NCBI GenBank assembly: GCA_003254925.1
Contig: QANZ01016893.1
Location: forward strand, 9,053 to 73,052
Source: Chamaecrista fasciculata
Taxonomy: Eukaryota; Streptophyta; Magnoliopsida; Fabales; Fabaceae
DNA: 64,000 bases
Reading direction: 5' to 3'
Part shown: in pieces, positions 37,841-51,370 of the stretch
Numbering within the stretch: position 1 is the stretch's first letter
How the letters are laid out: each line of letters starts with the position of its first letter
Position numbers and translations under genes: made by a program
The notes under the pieces: generated by a model
The model's database searches: none
The model's input: the letters and a program-made list of their open reading frames with translations, nothing else
Told to the model about the DNA's origin: nothing

Positions 37841-37932
37841 GTAAACCAAAAAGATTTTTGTACCTTATTATTAATAATAACTTTTGAAGTTTAAACAAAA
37901 GTATAAAAAGACATTATAAAATAATTCAATTA

Positions 37933-37979
37933 ACCATGAATGAACCTTTTTTTGAAAAGCATCACCGTGAATGAACCTT
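37933..37979. repeat. Micro-insertion F with 16 bp direct repeats
   Basis: ACCATGAATGAACCTT (37933-37948) recurs as ACCGTGAATGAACCTT (37964-37979). The 15 bp between start with five T and end AAAAGCATC. Confidence 0.55.
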
Positions 37980-38312
37980 AGATGTCATGTAATGCACAAA
38001 TAGTTAGTTAACTAATCTTACCTTCTTTAGAAAAAATAATAGAACAAACCCAAACACTCGAAAAACTTATAAGTTCTGATCTTTTAATTTCATCCTACTT
38101 ATAAGTTCCTTCCTTCTGCTTTAAACCAAAAATTAATCTCTTTCTCGCTGACTTGGCGAAAGTCACTGTCTTTTGGATTCTTAGAAGTTAGAAGGATTGG
38201 GTTGGCGATTTCCCTTATCTTTCCTTTCATCCCAGAAAGCGTCACTCGACAAAATCCGAAATTGGCTCTCTGAAATGCCATAAGGACTTCGCGACGAGCT
38301 TCAGCTTCAGCC

Positions 38313-41300
38313 ATGTCGTGCATCAACACTACCTTCACTTCAATTATTCCTTCTACCTCTCTTCCTTCCTCTACTAACAGGAAATCATGTTTTCTCTTCT
38401 CATCCAAATCCAGAACCTCAATTTTCTGCTCTCTCAGAGGTAACCTTCTTCTTTCCGCCGCAATACGGTTCGTAATTACAAAATGTGAGATTATGCATTT
38501 TGGCTAAATAAAAGTTGTCCTTTTATACTAATCCGATCTGATAATTTTCTGGGTTTTGTATTACTGTTAAGTCGGTGATTTGATCGTGCCACTAGGCACC
38601 CTTCTAAGAATGTATTACTAGGCCGCAATCTAGTTTACAAATTTTGTTCACCATATTATGATAAAGCAACGGTATAACCTAATGCTGGTAACCCAATTTT
38701 TGGTAGAAATGCTGGTAATTAGTTTGCGTAAACAATATTTCAGCTTCCTGTGTTCCGTGTTGTCATTTTCAATGCATGCCAACAACCATTCTTATGTACT
38801 TTGTTAAATATAGTTTTTATAATAACTTGGGTCTTCACGAGGAAAACTGCTTATTTATGAGTTTTCGATCTGATTTCTGGAAAATGACATTCAGGAACAG
38901 TTGCTGAACCAAAGGCAACAGCAGCTGCTGAACCACTTTTGCTTAATGCTGTTCGTGGGCTAGATGTTGAAAGACCCCCGGTTTGGCTCATGAGGCAAGC
39001 AGGGAGGTACATGAAGGCAGGTTTATACAGCTTATATTAACTCTAGCATCCATGTGGACCAATTTTAATACTAGTTGTTCCAAATGTTGGTACATTATCT
39101 AGAAAATACTGCTCCGTGCTCACTTTCACATGTGCAAGGGGATCGTCTTGCTTTATGGAAATTAAACTGACCTTGTGACTCAACAACGATATTTATTTTT
39201 AAGTTGGTTATATATTAATTTTGCATGGCCAAGGGGATGCAGAATCTGGAATCACTAATAAAATTTCTAGAATTTTCCAGACTGCCTGCAGCCTAAGGTG
39301 TTGTTTAAACTTTAAACCACCACAATTCCTGTCTGGTTGCTTTGGAGTTCTGTTTCTTTGTTACTCATACTGTTATTGTTCCTCCAGTTTCTTTTAGCTA
39401 AGAGTTTAGCTCAAGTTGTTGGCTGTAGTTTGCATTTACAACTTATTTTGTGAATACATGTTCCTTTTTAAAAATAGATCTAATTTGTTTACCTTTTTTA
39501 ATCAGAGTTACCAAATCATCTGTGAGAAATATCCTTCATTTCGTGAAAGATCTGAAAATGCTGATCTTGTAGTGGAAATTTCTTTGCAACCATGGAATGT
39601 TTTCAAGCCTGATGGGGTGAGATAACTTTGTGGTTCACTTTCATATACCATTACTCTTACCCAACTTTTTAGTAATTGCTAAGATACTGTTAACACTAAG
39701 TTGGCTTGGTATTGATTCCATGACAGGTGATTTTATTCTCAGACATTCTTACTCCGCTTTCTGGAATGAATATACCCTTTGATATTGTGAAGGGTAAAGG
39801 TCCTGTCATATTTGATCCTGTTCGCACAGCTGCCCAGGTCAATCAAGTGAGGGAGTTTTCTCCTGAAGATTCTGTTCCATATGTTGGGGAGGCACTCAAA
39901 ATTTTGAGGAAAGAGGTCTGAGTTCTGGATGATCTTTTCCTTTGAAGTTCTCATCTATGACTGTCTACTTTCATTTATTTCAAAACTCTTATTTTTATAA
40001 CACAGGCCTTTCGGTTTGGTCATGTACTTTATGATTATGAGTTTGTCATTTATGTTTAAGGATAAGACACTGTCCCTTTTATCATAGGTGCAGGGATGTA
40101 ATGAAAATGACACTAAAAAGGTTATTTAAGGTTTATATATTGTGGTGCTTGAGGGAATATATTATGAAAAATTAATGAACTCTCTGTACTTCGTACTGCA
40201 TATGATGAATTCAATTTGTATTTCTCAAATGGTAACGCCCTGTTGTTTCATGCCTTGGTAATTTACAGAGCTTAGTGGAGACTCTATAACTTCTCAAATT
40301 CATGTAATCCTTGTGTTTATTGTTATGTCTGAATGAATATATAGTGTTTATATGTTTTGATATGTTGTTGAATGTAAATGGTTCAATATTGATTACAGGT
40401 GGATAATAAAGCTGCAGTCCTTGGGTTTGTTGGGGCTCCATTCACCCTGGCCTCTTATGTAGTTGAAGGTGGTTCATCAAAGCACTTCTCAAACATCAAG
40501 AGACTGGCTTTCTCAGAACCCAAGGTAATATTCTACCATATTTCCTCATTACTCCAGCCCAAAACTGTTTATTCCTATAGCAAAACACCAACCTCACTAC
40601 TTACATAATGCGCTTCTGATTTATGTTGCTTCTTTATTCAGCGCTCTAAAATCCGGAATGGACTGATACACATAGGCTAGTCAGGAAGGGACAAAAGGGG
40701 GGAATTGGGTATGTTTGGATGGGTTGTCAAGGGGGGAATGGAGAGGACAGGAAGGGACAAAAGGTATAAAAATTATGTTTGGCAGTTTTTTTAGGGGGGA
40801 GTGGAGTGGATAAGGAGGGACATTTGGCACCCCAAAATTCAATTTTTGTTGGCACCCCAAATTGGGGTGCCAAGGAAGGAGTGGACAGTTTTATAATTTT
40901 TTAATGACAATTATATCCTTATACTAACCAAAAATAACATGTGTCCACTCCATTCCATTCCATTACCAATAACTTCCAAACAAGATTAACAAGTGTCCAT
41001 TCCTTTCCTCATTAAAAACTCCCAAACAACATATCTACTTAGTCCATTAATATCCTCTCCTCTCCACCCTATTAGTGTCCATTAATGTCCTCTCCTCNTA
41101 TTAATTTAGCAAGATTATCATGTGTCCATTCCTTTCCTCACTAAAAACTCCCAAACAACATATCAACTCAGTCCATTAATATCCTCTCCACTCCACTCTA
41201 TTAGTATCTATTAATGTCTTCTCCTCTCCATCCGCACTAAAACTCCCNTCCTCTCCACCCTATTAGTGTCCATTAATGTCCTCTCCTCTCCATCCTCACT

Positions 41301-42055
41301 AAAACTCCCAAACATTCATTCCACTGCCTAACAATGCAGGCAAAGATATGCACAAACGTAGAAAGACAGAAATCTAGGAATCTAGGACCGAATGAACTTT
41401 CTCTATTTTAGTGTCATATGTGGCTTGGGAATCCTTACTCTTCTTACTCGAATACCCTGTCTTTAAGTAATTTACGAATTTTAGGAAGTAAATCCTACCT
41501 TGTTTCTTGAACTCAACGGATTCTGTGATATGTCCATAGGTTCTCCACTCATTACTTGAGAGATTCACAACATCAATGGCAAGATACATTCAATACCAGG
41601 CAGACAGTGGAGCTCAGGCTGTTCAAATTTTCGACTCATGGGCAACGGAGCTCAGTCCAACAGATTTTGAAGAATTCAGTTTGCCATACTTGAGACAGAT
41701 AGTAGATACTGTTAAAAAAACCCATCCTGAACTCCCTCTGATCCTCTATGCAAGCGGATCAGGGGGGTTGCTGGAGAGGCTAGTTATGACAGGTGTGGAT
41801 GTAGTTAGCTTGGATTGGACGGTCGATATGGCTGACGGTAGGAAGAGATTGGGACCAAATATAGCAGTTCAGGGTAATGTGGATCCTGGTGTCCTTTTTG
41901 GATCAAAGGAGTTCATCACCCAGCGGATAAATGATACCGTGAGAAAAGCAGGTAAGGGGAAACATATCTTGAATCTTGGTCATGGCATTAGGGTAGGTAC
42001 TCCTGAGGAGAACGTTGCTCATTTCTTTGAGGTTGCTAAAGGAATCCGATACTAA
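38313..42055 (+). CDS. HEME2: Uroporphyrinogen decarboxylase, plastid (HEME2-like)
   Basis: Decarboxylates the four acetate side chains of uroporphyrinogen III to coproporphyrinogen III, the step feeding haem and chlorophyll synthesis in plastids. Six exons (38313-38439, 38895-39016, 39506-39616, 39727-39915, 40399-40524, 41540-42055) give 396 aa, the plant length. Residues 1 to about 45 are a Ser/Thr-rich transit peptide. Signatures: [13 protein letters not shown] (about 70-82), the catalytic Asp126 in [59 protein letters not shown] and [17 protein letters not shown]. No family block is missing. Intron 2 must use a GC donor (ATGAAG|GCAGGT at 39017), because no GT nearby keeps frame with SYQ. 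Intron 5 holds a large MITE. The position after a WEB gene matches Arabidopsis At2g40490. Confidence 0.95.
40705..41320. mobile_element. Foldback transposon with internal tandem repeats in UROD intron 5
   Basis: The left end (TGTTTGGATGGGTTG...GGAATGGAGAGGA) is an inverted relative of the right end (ATCCTCACTAAAACTCCCAAACA). The right half has about three tandem copies of a unit of 'CACTAAAAACTCCCAAACA' plus 'GTCCATTAATGTCCTCTCCTC'. Undetermined bases at 41098 and 41248 fall within these repeats, so the copy number is not reliable. The superfamily is unclear (hAT or Harbinger). Confidence 0.6.
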
Positions 42056-44218
42056 GGCAAATTTTGATTGATATTATTATTATTTTTTCAACCTTAGTGT
42101 GTTTATGTGATACTCCACCCACTCCTCCCCAGTCAATTAGTCAATTGTAATATTCTTATTATAGGAAGGAAACTACTAGGTAAGGGTTAACTCTTTGAAA
42201 TCTGCTAGCTCTTTAATGGTTGTATCACACGGTTAAAAAAAGATATTGTAGTTATTTATTTCTTGGAAAAATGAGGAAGAAAGTTTATGAAGGCCCCACA
42301 TATGATTTTTTATTTTGGGTTTGTTTGCTTGTTTGTTTTTGGACTAAGGTTTGTTAATATGTCAAACCATTAATTTTATGAGTTACATCACAAGGGTATA
42401 AATTCATCTTTAAGTATGAGATTTGGAGTTTAAGTGCCGTAAATATTTTTATATTTATTAGCGAGAATTGATTCGACACGTGTTCGTTATCATGAGTAAT
42501 TTTGTTGCAGAAGTTAATAGTCTTACTTAAACTAATCCTCCATGTTGATTCACTATCAAGGTATATTTGTATATCTATATATAATCACTAATAATACAAT
42601 AAATTAGATGAACGTGGAGTCCAATGTTTTAAAACTAAAAGCGTTAGAATTTTTAAATTATGATCATCTAAAACAACGAAATTAAGACGGAATATGAATA
42701 ACATCGGCATCATGACATGGATAAAGAACAAGTTTCCATAAAAATCATTAAAGAAAAGATAAAAGAATGAAAGTTAAGGAATATTTTCCAGAAATGAACT
42801 TGCTGAGGAAGGCGATCCTGGTGGCGACTTCACAACTTAAGTTAGTAAAATAAATATATCCAAAAGGCCCCATAGCCAATATATAAAAATGCCCACCACT
42901 TGTTGGAACGAAGCCATTATTGGTCCAACCATACTAAAATATCGTAAAATGCACTAACTTCCTTTTTACTTTCGTAATTAGTGCACAAAATTTGTCCCAA
43001 AAAACTAGTATATAAATAATACTTAATCCCCCATATATGGAGAGATATCATGGTTTAATTATAAATCTCATTTTTACAAATATGGTCTCACTAATTGTAG
43101 ATGTAAAATTAAATATAAGATCCGTTGGTTTAATTTCCAAATGTGACCTTTAATAAAAGTTGTGCCACCTAGCAAGTGCAGTGTGCACGTCTCGATGGAA
43201 CCTCACAAAGGTAGAGAAAAAGAAAGAGCAATTTGGTTGATTACCTACCTCTCCAAGCCACCTTCCCAACCAAAACATTCCCTCCATTTTTATTTACTGA
43301 ACAACCCAAAAATGCATCAATAAATTTTGAAACTTTGAATGTTTGGTTCTACAGCAATCATCAACGCTCAATAATGCCCTCTTATTTCTGCTTTCTCATC
43401 CACTCTTCAATGGTAACATTTTCTTTCCCATCTCCCTATCTTTAGTAGCTTTTTTAGCCTTTGTGGGCTGCTTCATGTGACAATTCTTGTAGGTTTGGAT
43501 GATTCGCCGGAGAAATTAGATGGGTTCTGTTTTTTTCTGCTTGGTTTCTAATAATCTTAATCAAAAGTTCTAACGTGTAAGTGTCAAATGGGTGACTTTT
43601 TTTGTTTTGTTCCATTTTTCCTTCAGTGGGGTTCTGATGATCTTCAATCTTCTGGTTATGTCATTGAATTGTGAAATCTCTCATGTTCTGATTATGTTTC
43701 ATGCATGCTTATTTTAGTTATTCTTCACTCTCGGTGTTTCTTCTTCTGAGTTTAATTTTATTTAACTTTGTTGTGCTTTTTCCTGCTGTGGGAATCTGGT
43801 GATCGTCAATCTGATTGTTTAAATATGCCATGTCTATGGGTTATGAAAATCTTACTGTATTCTCTTTGCTTTTTCTGTTAACTAATTGAATTCAATATCT
43901 TTACGTAGTTTGCAGTTAGTCACATTTTTTCTTAAAAGTAATATGTGTATTTCTGTGTGTTTTTTTATACCAGACAATGGATGCAAAAACATGTGCCTAA
44001 ACTCTGATAATACCTTCAGGCAGCCCATACTGCTTCTTGATGAGATTGGGGACTCAAATCTAAGTCCTATGACTCTCTGGTTGCCAATACTCAATAAATT
44101 TTCTGGCAGCATTTCTTTCATGCTGACAGAGATCTCTGATGAAGAAAGGTTGATCTTGAAGTATCTCAGTGACTAATATAGACAGGAGTGACAAAATTGT
44201 GCTTTAGGATTTGTAGTA
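42056..44218. other. Intergenic region, UROD 3' end and CIPK promoter
   Basis: No supported gene. A degenerate tRNA-like segment (about 42360-42500; B-box-like GGAGTTTAAGTGCCG) may be an old SINE. The pyrimidine-rich 43230-43460 part and the TTTTTTTATACCAG site at about 43974 could be an untranslated leader and leader intron of the kinase gene; this is inference. Confidence 0.4.
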
Positions 44219-45574
44219 ATGGAGAAAAGAGGGAATATGTTGATGCAAAAGTATGAGTTGGGCAGACTATTAGGCCAAGGAAATTTTGCAAAGGTTTACC
44301 ATGCAAGGGACCTTAAAACTGGTGACAATGTTGCAATAAAGGTAATTGACAAGGAGAAGATTCTAAAGGTGGGGTTAGTTGATCAAACAAAACGAGAGAT
44401 ATCGGTTATGAGATTTGTTAAACACCCAAATGTATTGCACCTTTATGAGGTTATGGCTACCAAAACCAAGATTTACTTCATCATGGAATATGCCAAAGGG
44501 GGTGAACTCTTCAACAAGGTAGCTAAAGGTGGAAGACTCCGTGAGAGCACAGCAAGGAGATACTTTCAACAATTGATCACTGCAGTACAGTTTTGCCACA
44601 GCCGGGGAGTTTATCACCGCGATTTGAAGCCGGAGAATCTACTTTTGGATGAGACTGGAAAAACTCTCAAGGTTGCAGATTTTGGATTGAGTGTCCTTGT
44701 TGACTCTCATCATCAAGGAAGCTTATTGCATACAACTTGTGGGACTCCTGCATATGTAGCTCCTGAAGTTGTAAGTAGAAAAGGCTATGATGGAGCAAAA
44801 GCTGACATATGGTCTTGTGGGGTAATCTTATTTGTTCTTTTGGCTGGTCATTTGCCATTCCATGATATGAATCTCATGGCATTGTACAGGAAAATAAGCA
44901 AGGCAGATTACAAATGTCCAAACTGGTTTTCATTTGAAGCGCGGAGGCTATTGGCGAAAATCCTTGATCCCAACCCAGATACTAGAATCACCATATCCAA
45001 GATTATGCAAAGTTCATGGTTCAGAAAAGGGTTAAGTTCCAAAACTGACAAAATGAAAACACAAGTAACAGAGATGAATGTGACTTCTTCAGTCATTAAT
45101 TCTGATGCAATTTTCAGTCTTCATGCTGAGAATGAAAGAGGTGATGCTGCTAGTACTGAGGCAAACCAAGCATTGGTGAAACCTACTAATTTGAATGCTT
45201 TTGGTATAATTTCTCTATCAGCTGGGTTTGACTTGTCAGGGCTTTTTGCAAGAAATGATGAAAGGGAAGATGTCAAGTTTACATCTTTGCACTCTGCCTC
45301 ATCCATTATTTCTACAATAGAGGATATTGCTTGCGTTTTGGGGATGAAGATAACGAAGAAGGATGGGGGGCTGATGAAATTGGAGAGATCCAGGGAAGGA
45401 AGAAGGGAGGCAGTAGTATCTATTGATGCTGAAATCTTTGAGTTCACACCTTCTTTTCATTTGGTTGAGATGAAGAAGTCTAGTGGTGATACATTAGAAT
45501 ACCACAAGATAATGAAGGATCATATTAGACCAGCTCTTACAGATATTGTCTGGGCTTGGCAAGACGAGCAGTAG
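44219..45574 (+). CDS. CBL-interacting protein kinase (SnRK3), CIPK20/CIPK2-like
   Basis: Ser/Thr kinase activated by calcineurin-B-like calcium sensors, which usually phosphorylates ion transporters and stress targets. Intronless, 451 aa, like one CIPK clade. The kinase domain begins [18 protein letters not shown] (12-29). Catalytic Lys41 lies in [12 protein letters not shown] has Asp135, DFG is 154-156, and the activation loop ends GTPAYVAPE (175-183). The regulatory part has the NAF/FISL motif [18 protein letters not shown] (326-343), which binds CBL. A PP2C-interaction-like segment follows (about 366-400), and the tail ends [12 protein letters not shown]. All catalytic residues are present. 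The start [15 protein letters not shown] aligns with CIPK20 as I recall it. The in-frame ATG at 44219 is taken because it gives the family N-terminus. Confidence 0.95.
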   Translation: MEKRGNMLMQKYELGRLLGQGNFAKVYHARDLKTGDNVAIKVIDKEKILKVGLVDQTKREISVMRFVKHPNVLHLYEVMATKTKIYFIMEYAKGGELFNKVAKGGRLRESTARRYFQQLITAVQFCHSRGVYHRDLKPENLLLDETGKTLKVADFGLSVLVDSHHQGSLLHTTCGTPAYVAPEVVSRKGYDGAKADIWSCGVILFVLLAGHLPFHDMNLMALYRKISKADYKCPNWFSFEARRLLAKILDPNPDTRITISKIMQSSWFRKGLSSKTDKMKTQVTEMNVTSSVINSDAIFSLHAENERGDAASTEANQALVKPTNLNAFGIISLSAGFDLSGLFARNDEREDVKFTSLHSASSIISTIEDIACVLGMKITKKDGGLMKLERSREGRREAVVSIDAEIFEFTPSFHLVEMKKSSGDTLEYHKIMKDHIRPALTDIVWAWQDEQ

Positions 45575-45900
45575 TCAAAGGGTCATTGGTTTCAACTTTC
45601 AAGTTCAGGGTTACTTTTACATTTTATGACATAAAATACTATTCTTTGTGCTCCATTTGAAAATTTATATTGTTATATACTTTTCATTAATTCTATATGG
45701 TTCATCAACGAGTAAGCTGAAAGGTGAAATATCATGGGTGCAGATCCCCTAGAGTATTTCAGGTCTCAGGATACAGTGTAATGTAATCTTAAGATTTTTC
45801 ACATGGAAAAACTACATTTTTCTTGCATAAAAAGTATGTTATATACTGTATTTCACTCTTAATAACTGCAAGGATTCCGAATTCAAATATTAGTGGACCA

Positions 45901-45962
45901 TTCATCACTGTATAATCCTTTGATCACTGAATTCATCACTGTATCATCCTTTGATCACTGAA
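45901..45962. repeat. 31 bp tandem duplication
   Basis: The unit starting TTCATCACTGTATAATCC and ending TGATCACTGAA is present twice head to tail with one mismatch. Confidence 0.85.
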
Positions 45963-46325
45963 TTAGGCAGTACTACTGCTGTTTCTTTCTTTTATTCTTT
46001 TTGGGTCAAGTCAAAGTCATGTTTTGGGCTGCTTTTAAGCTGAGTTTTTCAATCCATTACTGTAGTGCAAGATATGACAATCTATGAAGCCAAATTAACA
46101 GTATCAGCCCACCAGACCCAAGAAAACACTATCAAATTTGTTGCCCACTTAGCATTTCTTTCTGATAGGGTCCTGAATCCTATTCTTACAGGATATTCAA
46201 AATGTACTGTTTTATTTCTTTCTGAAGAACTACAACAATGAACCTAGACAACGAACTACAGTGAAGCAGGTGAAATACATGCATAGGATCCTGCTTCTGA
46301 AAAATCTAGAACTGAGATTCTCTGG

Positions 46326-46379
46326 CACTTACAGAGAAGTTTTATTTTTATTTTTTTGATGGACACTTACAAAGAAGTT
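46326..46379. repeat. Micro-insertion G with 16 bp direct repeats
   Basis: CACTTACAGAGAAGTT (46326-46341) recurs as CACTTACAAAGAAGTT (46364-46379). The 22 bp between are T-rich and end GATGGA, so the sense strand reads TCCATC then A-rich. Confidence 0.65.
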
Positions 46380-48049
46380 ATTACTAGTCATATGTTAAAT
46401 TTGAAATTGTTTACATTTTTTGATTTGAAAAGATCTTGTTGGGTGTAATGGGAATGGTCAATTTGGGGTGACATTTCAACAGGGGATTAATTGCAGATTA
46501 GAAAACATTGGAAGTAATGATGAGCCCACATGTCCATAAAATGATGAGAAATACCTGCAGAATAATAAATAAAAAAAAGGGGAGAAAATGTTCTGTGTTC
46601 CATTCAAAGAAAAATAAGAGGCAGAGAGTGATTCTTAATGGTATTGTATCCCACCAAGAAGAGGGACGGTTCCCCACTACACTCCATACTCTTGAAGTGA
46701 CATCGCCTTCCTCTTCTTTTTCTGCAAACGTATCTCTTCTTCTATGGTGCTACTCCTGTTTCTGCAAATACATTTCAAAGAAAGAAAAAGAAAATGACAA
46801 CACTTATATAATTTATGAATTAACTTGTAATGAATAATAAATTTTTTAAAACTTCAATAAATAATTCAAAAAAGTAAAAATTAAAATGACAACAGAGACC
46901 AGAATGTAAATTTACTCGTTTTGAGAAATACTATCTGACTTATATAAGTAATACAATTTAGATCATATTTTTACAAAAAAGCATTTTTGGTTGCCTATTT
47001 TATAGTTTTAACTCATTACAGTTTTGCTTTGACATGAGTGCTGTAGATAATTTTGTTCTAGATTTTATCTTTCTATTAAAGTTTAACAAAGTTAAATCAT
47101 AGTATATACTTTGGAATCTTCTTCTAATTGGTCAAGTTAATAGAAGAAACCATGATGATGCTATTGTCCACTGGCAGGCTTTATAACGCTGAAGCATTAT
47201 ATTCAGCAGATTCCACTCCTTTCTGATGCAAAATTATTGTCCATTACTTGCTTTCTCCCTTATTTCTATACCCAAAAAGTATGATTGTATGAAAGTATCA
47301 CTTTATCAACCTAATTATGATTATAAAGGCTATCTCTGATCCGAAGGTGGATTGTGGGTAGAAACTAGAAAGTAAGCAAAATCATCTTGTGGATTCAAAT
47401 TTTTTACATTAATTCTGATAAAGAAGGAGATAAATTGTTACATTATTTGATCTGCATCTATCACATATCTTGAAATATTGATCCCACTCTTTGCAGTAAC
47501 TTTCCCTTTTTTTGCTTTCCCCTAATTCTGGCAAAAGCTCCCACATCATTGATACATATGAAGGAAAAAACCAAGTGATGAGTAGGACTAAGAAGAAGAC
47601 ACAAAGATGACAAGGCGCAGGTATACTTCTTTCAGTGTAACAAAATCTTGGACTTGTTTTGATACCATTGGTTATTATGAGTATGGATAGAATATTAGGT
47701 GTGATAAAGCACTCACGTTCTCGCACTAACTGGAAGAAAAGGACATAAAAGTGAAGTTAAACTTGGCAGTTTCACATGATGCATGCACGTCAAGTGTTTC
47801 AGAGAAGTTATGAAAGAGCCCAATTTATGTTACATCGAGAACCACCAAAGAAAGTTTGGATTTTTCAGATGCTTTAGGCCAGCAAATCAGATGGAGAAAG
47901 ATACATATTATTATTACATACAATATAAGTCTCTATGGCTATCCGTGTATATTGAAACGACTTCAACCCAACTTGTACTTTCACGCCACCATCCATCACC
48001 TTTCACTAACTAAAGCCACAAAAATTAGATTAAAAGATTGGGATTAAAA

Positions 48050-48085
<36 letters not shown>

Positions 48086-50859
48086 AGAAAAGGAAGGAAT
48101 TAGCCTTTTTCTTTGCTTCCAATCACTTATGGTGAAGAGCTGGAAAAAGGGGCTTCCCATTTGCTTCAGGACCATTCAAACACAGAGATAGTGGGACACA
48201 CTTAGTCGAATAAACTATCATTTTTCTGCAAATTGGATTTTTGATTTGAAGTGCATTCTTTAATTTTTCACTTTAATTTGTCTAAAGTTGGTAGGGATTC
48301 AGTGAAACCCTCATGGTTTAGGAATAAGAAATGTCTCCGGAGATTAAAGATCCCACTTAATCATGCTTTGCCTCCACATTACAAGCTCGAATCTTGGCTT
48401 AATCATTTGTTTTTCAAAGTCATTAGGTATATTAAACAGTTTCTTGTGCAAATGGCCTATTATTGAAAATACCCAAAAATTATATGAGACATGACATTTT
48501 TTGTGTGTGTTTAGAGAGAGAGAGGAATCCCACTTATTGATGCGGTAAAGCAGTCAATTAAAGCGTCACAAATTAATGATTAAGTTCATAGAAACTCATG
48601 AGAAGCATGTTTACTTCCTAATAGACATGATTATGGACAAGTGGGCAGGAACTAATCATATATCGCATTTATGATTTCTGTTTTGTTAAATCTTTCTTTT
48701 TGATTCCAATAACATCACTTTCCTAAGATATTTAGAGTGAAGATTTTTGTCCCAAATAGAAGATTAAGACGAAGCTTAGCCTGCACAAAAAGTCATCCTC
48801 AGCTTTAACATTTTCATGATCATGGAAACCTTACCTTTGGAAATTATAGGTTGGTGGTGATCGAGCACCCTATTTTAATTAAAACATGATTAAGAAAATA
48901 TTCTCAGAATAAAAAATTGCTTTTTACCGAACCCCTTTTGATTTATTGCCTTGTGCTTGTCATAATCACTCAAAAAGGAAAATTTTGCACTAGCAAGTTA
49001 TTTACTTATCTTATCTACATTGGCCAGCAGAAGAAATCATCAGAATTTACTTGATTTTTTGTAATTTTAAATTTCCTACTTTGTATCATTACAGAATCTG
49101 CTGTTAGCTTGATACTATCAATAAAGTTAGGATTTTGAAACATACCCAACTACTTCAGGACACAATATAATTGGGTGTCTAGTTCAAACAAACAGAAAAA
49201 AACAGAATAGGTTTAGCTTTACCACCATTTTTTATTTTTGTTTCTCATAAAATATGTTATCTCCTGTGTGCATGAGACACTTCTGATTGGCATGTAGGAC
49301 TCAACTACTTCGGACCATTTTTATTTTTGGTGAGTTTTTATTGGGAATAGTTAAACTAATTTCATGATTTTAAAATTTTCAAGTAATTTAATCCCATAAT
49401 TATATTATTCTGCTAAAAATTCATTTCAATTCAATTTTTTTCTTTTGGATTGAAAATTTGCTTTCACTACAGGGCTTCAAAATAGTCATTCTAAACTTAA
49501 AATTTGACTTCTAGCCCGAACATGATTGAACCAGAAAAATTTCTTATTGGACCTATACCCTACCAACTAGACATGAACCTAAACTCTGAGTTTTCTGATG
49601 CACTCTATAATTTTGTGAATAAGGATGCCCAATAATGATTTCTTACTCATATTTATCAAGTAAAATATTTTATTTTCGTTGAATCCCTACAAAATTTTGA
49701 AATGAATAAAATTTTCTCCAAGTATAAATGTTTTTTACATAAAAAATCATAGTCAAGAAAGGAGTGTATCAAACTAATAAATTGTTAACAAAGTCAAAAC
49801 TCTTAAAATACTGAAGTATGTAAGTGTCAGATACAAATACGTATCCAACATGCTATACATTCTCAAAGTGAATTGTTCATATTTCTTAGCTATTTAATTG
49901 TTCTTCAATTAATTTTTTATAATATATTAGAAATACTTAAAAAATAAATAAATAAATCTCTTCCTGGATCACACTAAATAAATTTTGGAGTAAAATAATT
50001 GTTGAATTCTTCTATTTTGTTTTTAAAAGGTAAAAATGCATAATTTAATGTGCCAAAGTTATTTACTCCCGATCAGTTTAGTGTCTTGGTTAAATTAAGC
50101 ACTAAAAGCTCAATTAAAAAATAATATGACACTAATGACTGTCATCGCGATTGTTAAGTACTTAGGTGAACATCCAAAAACTATTGAACACACAATATGT
50201 ATGCATGACACTATATGCGGCAACTAATCACAATTTGCATTTTTTATTGACAAAATAATAAGCATGCTATGTTATGTAATAGTTTCATATTGCTTGCATA
50301 TAGGTAATTGCCCGTCATGTTTTTAATAATTAGTGTCATGTCACTTTTTTAATTAATTTTTTTATTAATTAATTTAGTTGAAAATACATCAAATTAAAAT
50401 GGATGATCATGAGTCAAATATGAATAAGATATTATTATCTTTATTTTCATACTTAAATATAAGTTGATATAAAAATCAATCTCGATCTTTAAATTTTATA
50501 AATAGTCAATTTTCTATATCTTGAATTAAAGTTAAAAAGAAATTAAAATTAACTATAATTTAGTAGTATCAAATTTAAAAATATATTATTTTATAAAATA
50601 TAAAAATATTCATTTTTTATTACTGTATGTAAAATACAAGTAAGTTACCTTCTTCTTTATTTTTATATTCATTGAGGCTAGATTCAAATAAAGACTTGAA
50701 ACAGGCCAAAAAAGAAATTTAAATAAAAATAAAGACTTGAAGACATGAGATGTATATTGAATTATTATTTTTCTTTTATGGAAAGCATATTGAATTATTG
50801 ATCGTTGTACTATATATGTATATATAGGGTTTATCTATATATATATACATATATATATG

Positions 50860-51160
50860 GCATTTTTTTTAACTTTACCTTAATTTTTAATTTTGCTTTT
50901 AATGTTTGTTTATCGTTAATTTTATTTTTAAAATTTTATATTTTGATAATTTTATTTTTTTGACTGAATTTTTTTAATAAATTGATAAAAAATTTATCGT
51001 ACTTTTCAATTTGAATTAAGATTTGAGTTTCTTTCGTTATTCATCATTAATCATATAAAACTTACCGTTAATATTTGATCAAAATTAAAATAAATGATAA
51101 AAATAATCAAAATATGAAACTTTCAAGAATAAAATTGACAATTGCAGAAAATATTTAGAT
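50860..51160. repeat. Foldback MITE, same family as 1305-1680
   Basis: The left arm (CTTAATTTTTAATTTTGC, ATTTTATATTTTGATAATTT) pairs with the right arm (AATTATCAAAATATGAAAC region). It abuts another MITE on the right. Confidence 0.5.
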
Positions 51161-51164
51161 AAAA

Positions 51165-51370
51165 TTCTTTATATGTTTACTATATAGTTTCGTAATTAAT
51201 ATTTAACACGCGACAAAAATTTCATGTATGAACAATTATAATAAATAAAGAATAGTAAACACAAATACCTAACTTTTTGTATGATCAGTTATTTAAAAGA
51301 GAGAATATGATTAAAATTGGAATAACATTGTAACAAACCTATAAAAAACTTTATGTAAATTTTTTCATAT
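51165..51370. mobile_element. MITE related to the one at 16.0-16.2 kb
   Basis: Shares ACACGCGACAAA, a GTATTAAA/AGTAAACACAA-type middle and AGAGAGAATATGATT with the 16 kb copy. The end arms (CTTTATATG... and CATAAAGTTTTTTATAGG) are inverted relatives. Confidence 0.5.

Larger units (their letters stand above)
36184..38312. other. Intergenic region between HAD and UROD genes
   Basis: Holds the HAD 3' end, a large foldback and the UROD promoter. No supported gene. Confidence 0.55.
45575..51164. other. Gene-poor intergenic region, left part
   Basis: No supported gene in 5.6 kb. Holds a 31 bp tandem duplication, micro-insertion G, a (TA)n tract (about 48054-48081) and a foldback at its right end. 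Confidence 0.55.

Noticed and set aside
43886-44176. 96-codon frame just upstream of the CIPK gene as a separate gene or N-terminal extension
   Set aside because: It ends in a stop before the kinase ATG, has no family similarity and probably lies in the leader or its intron.
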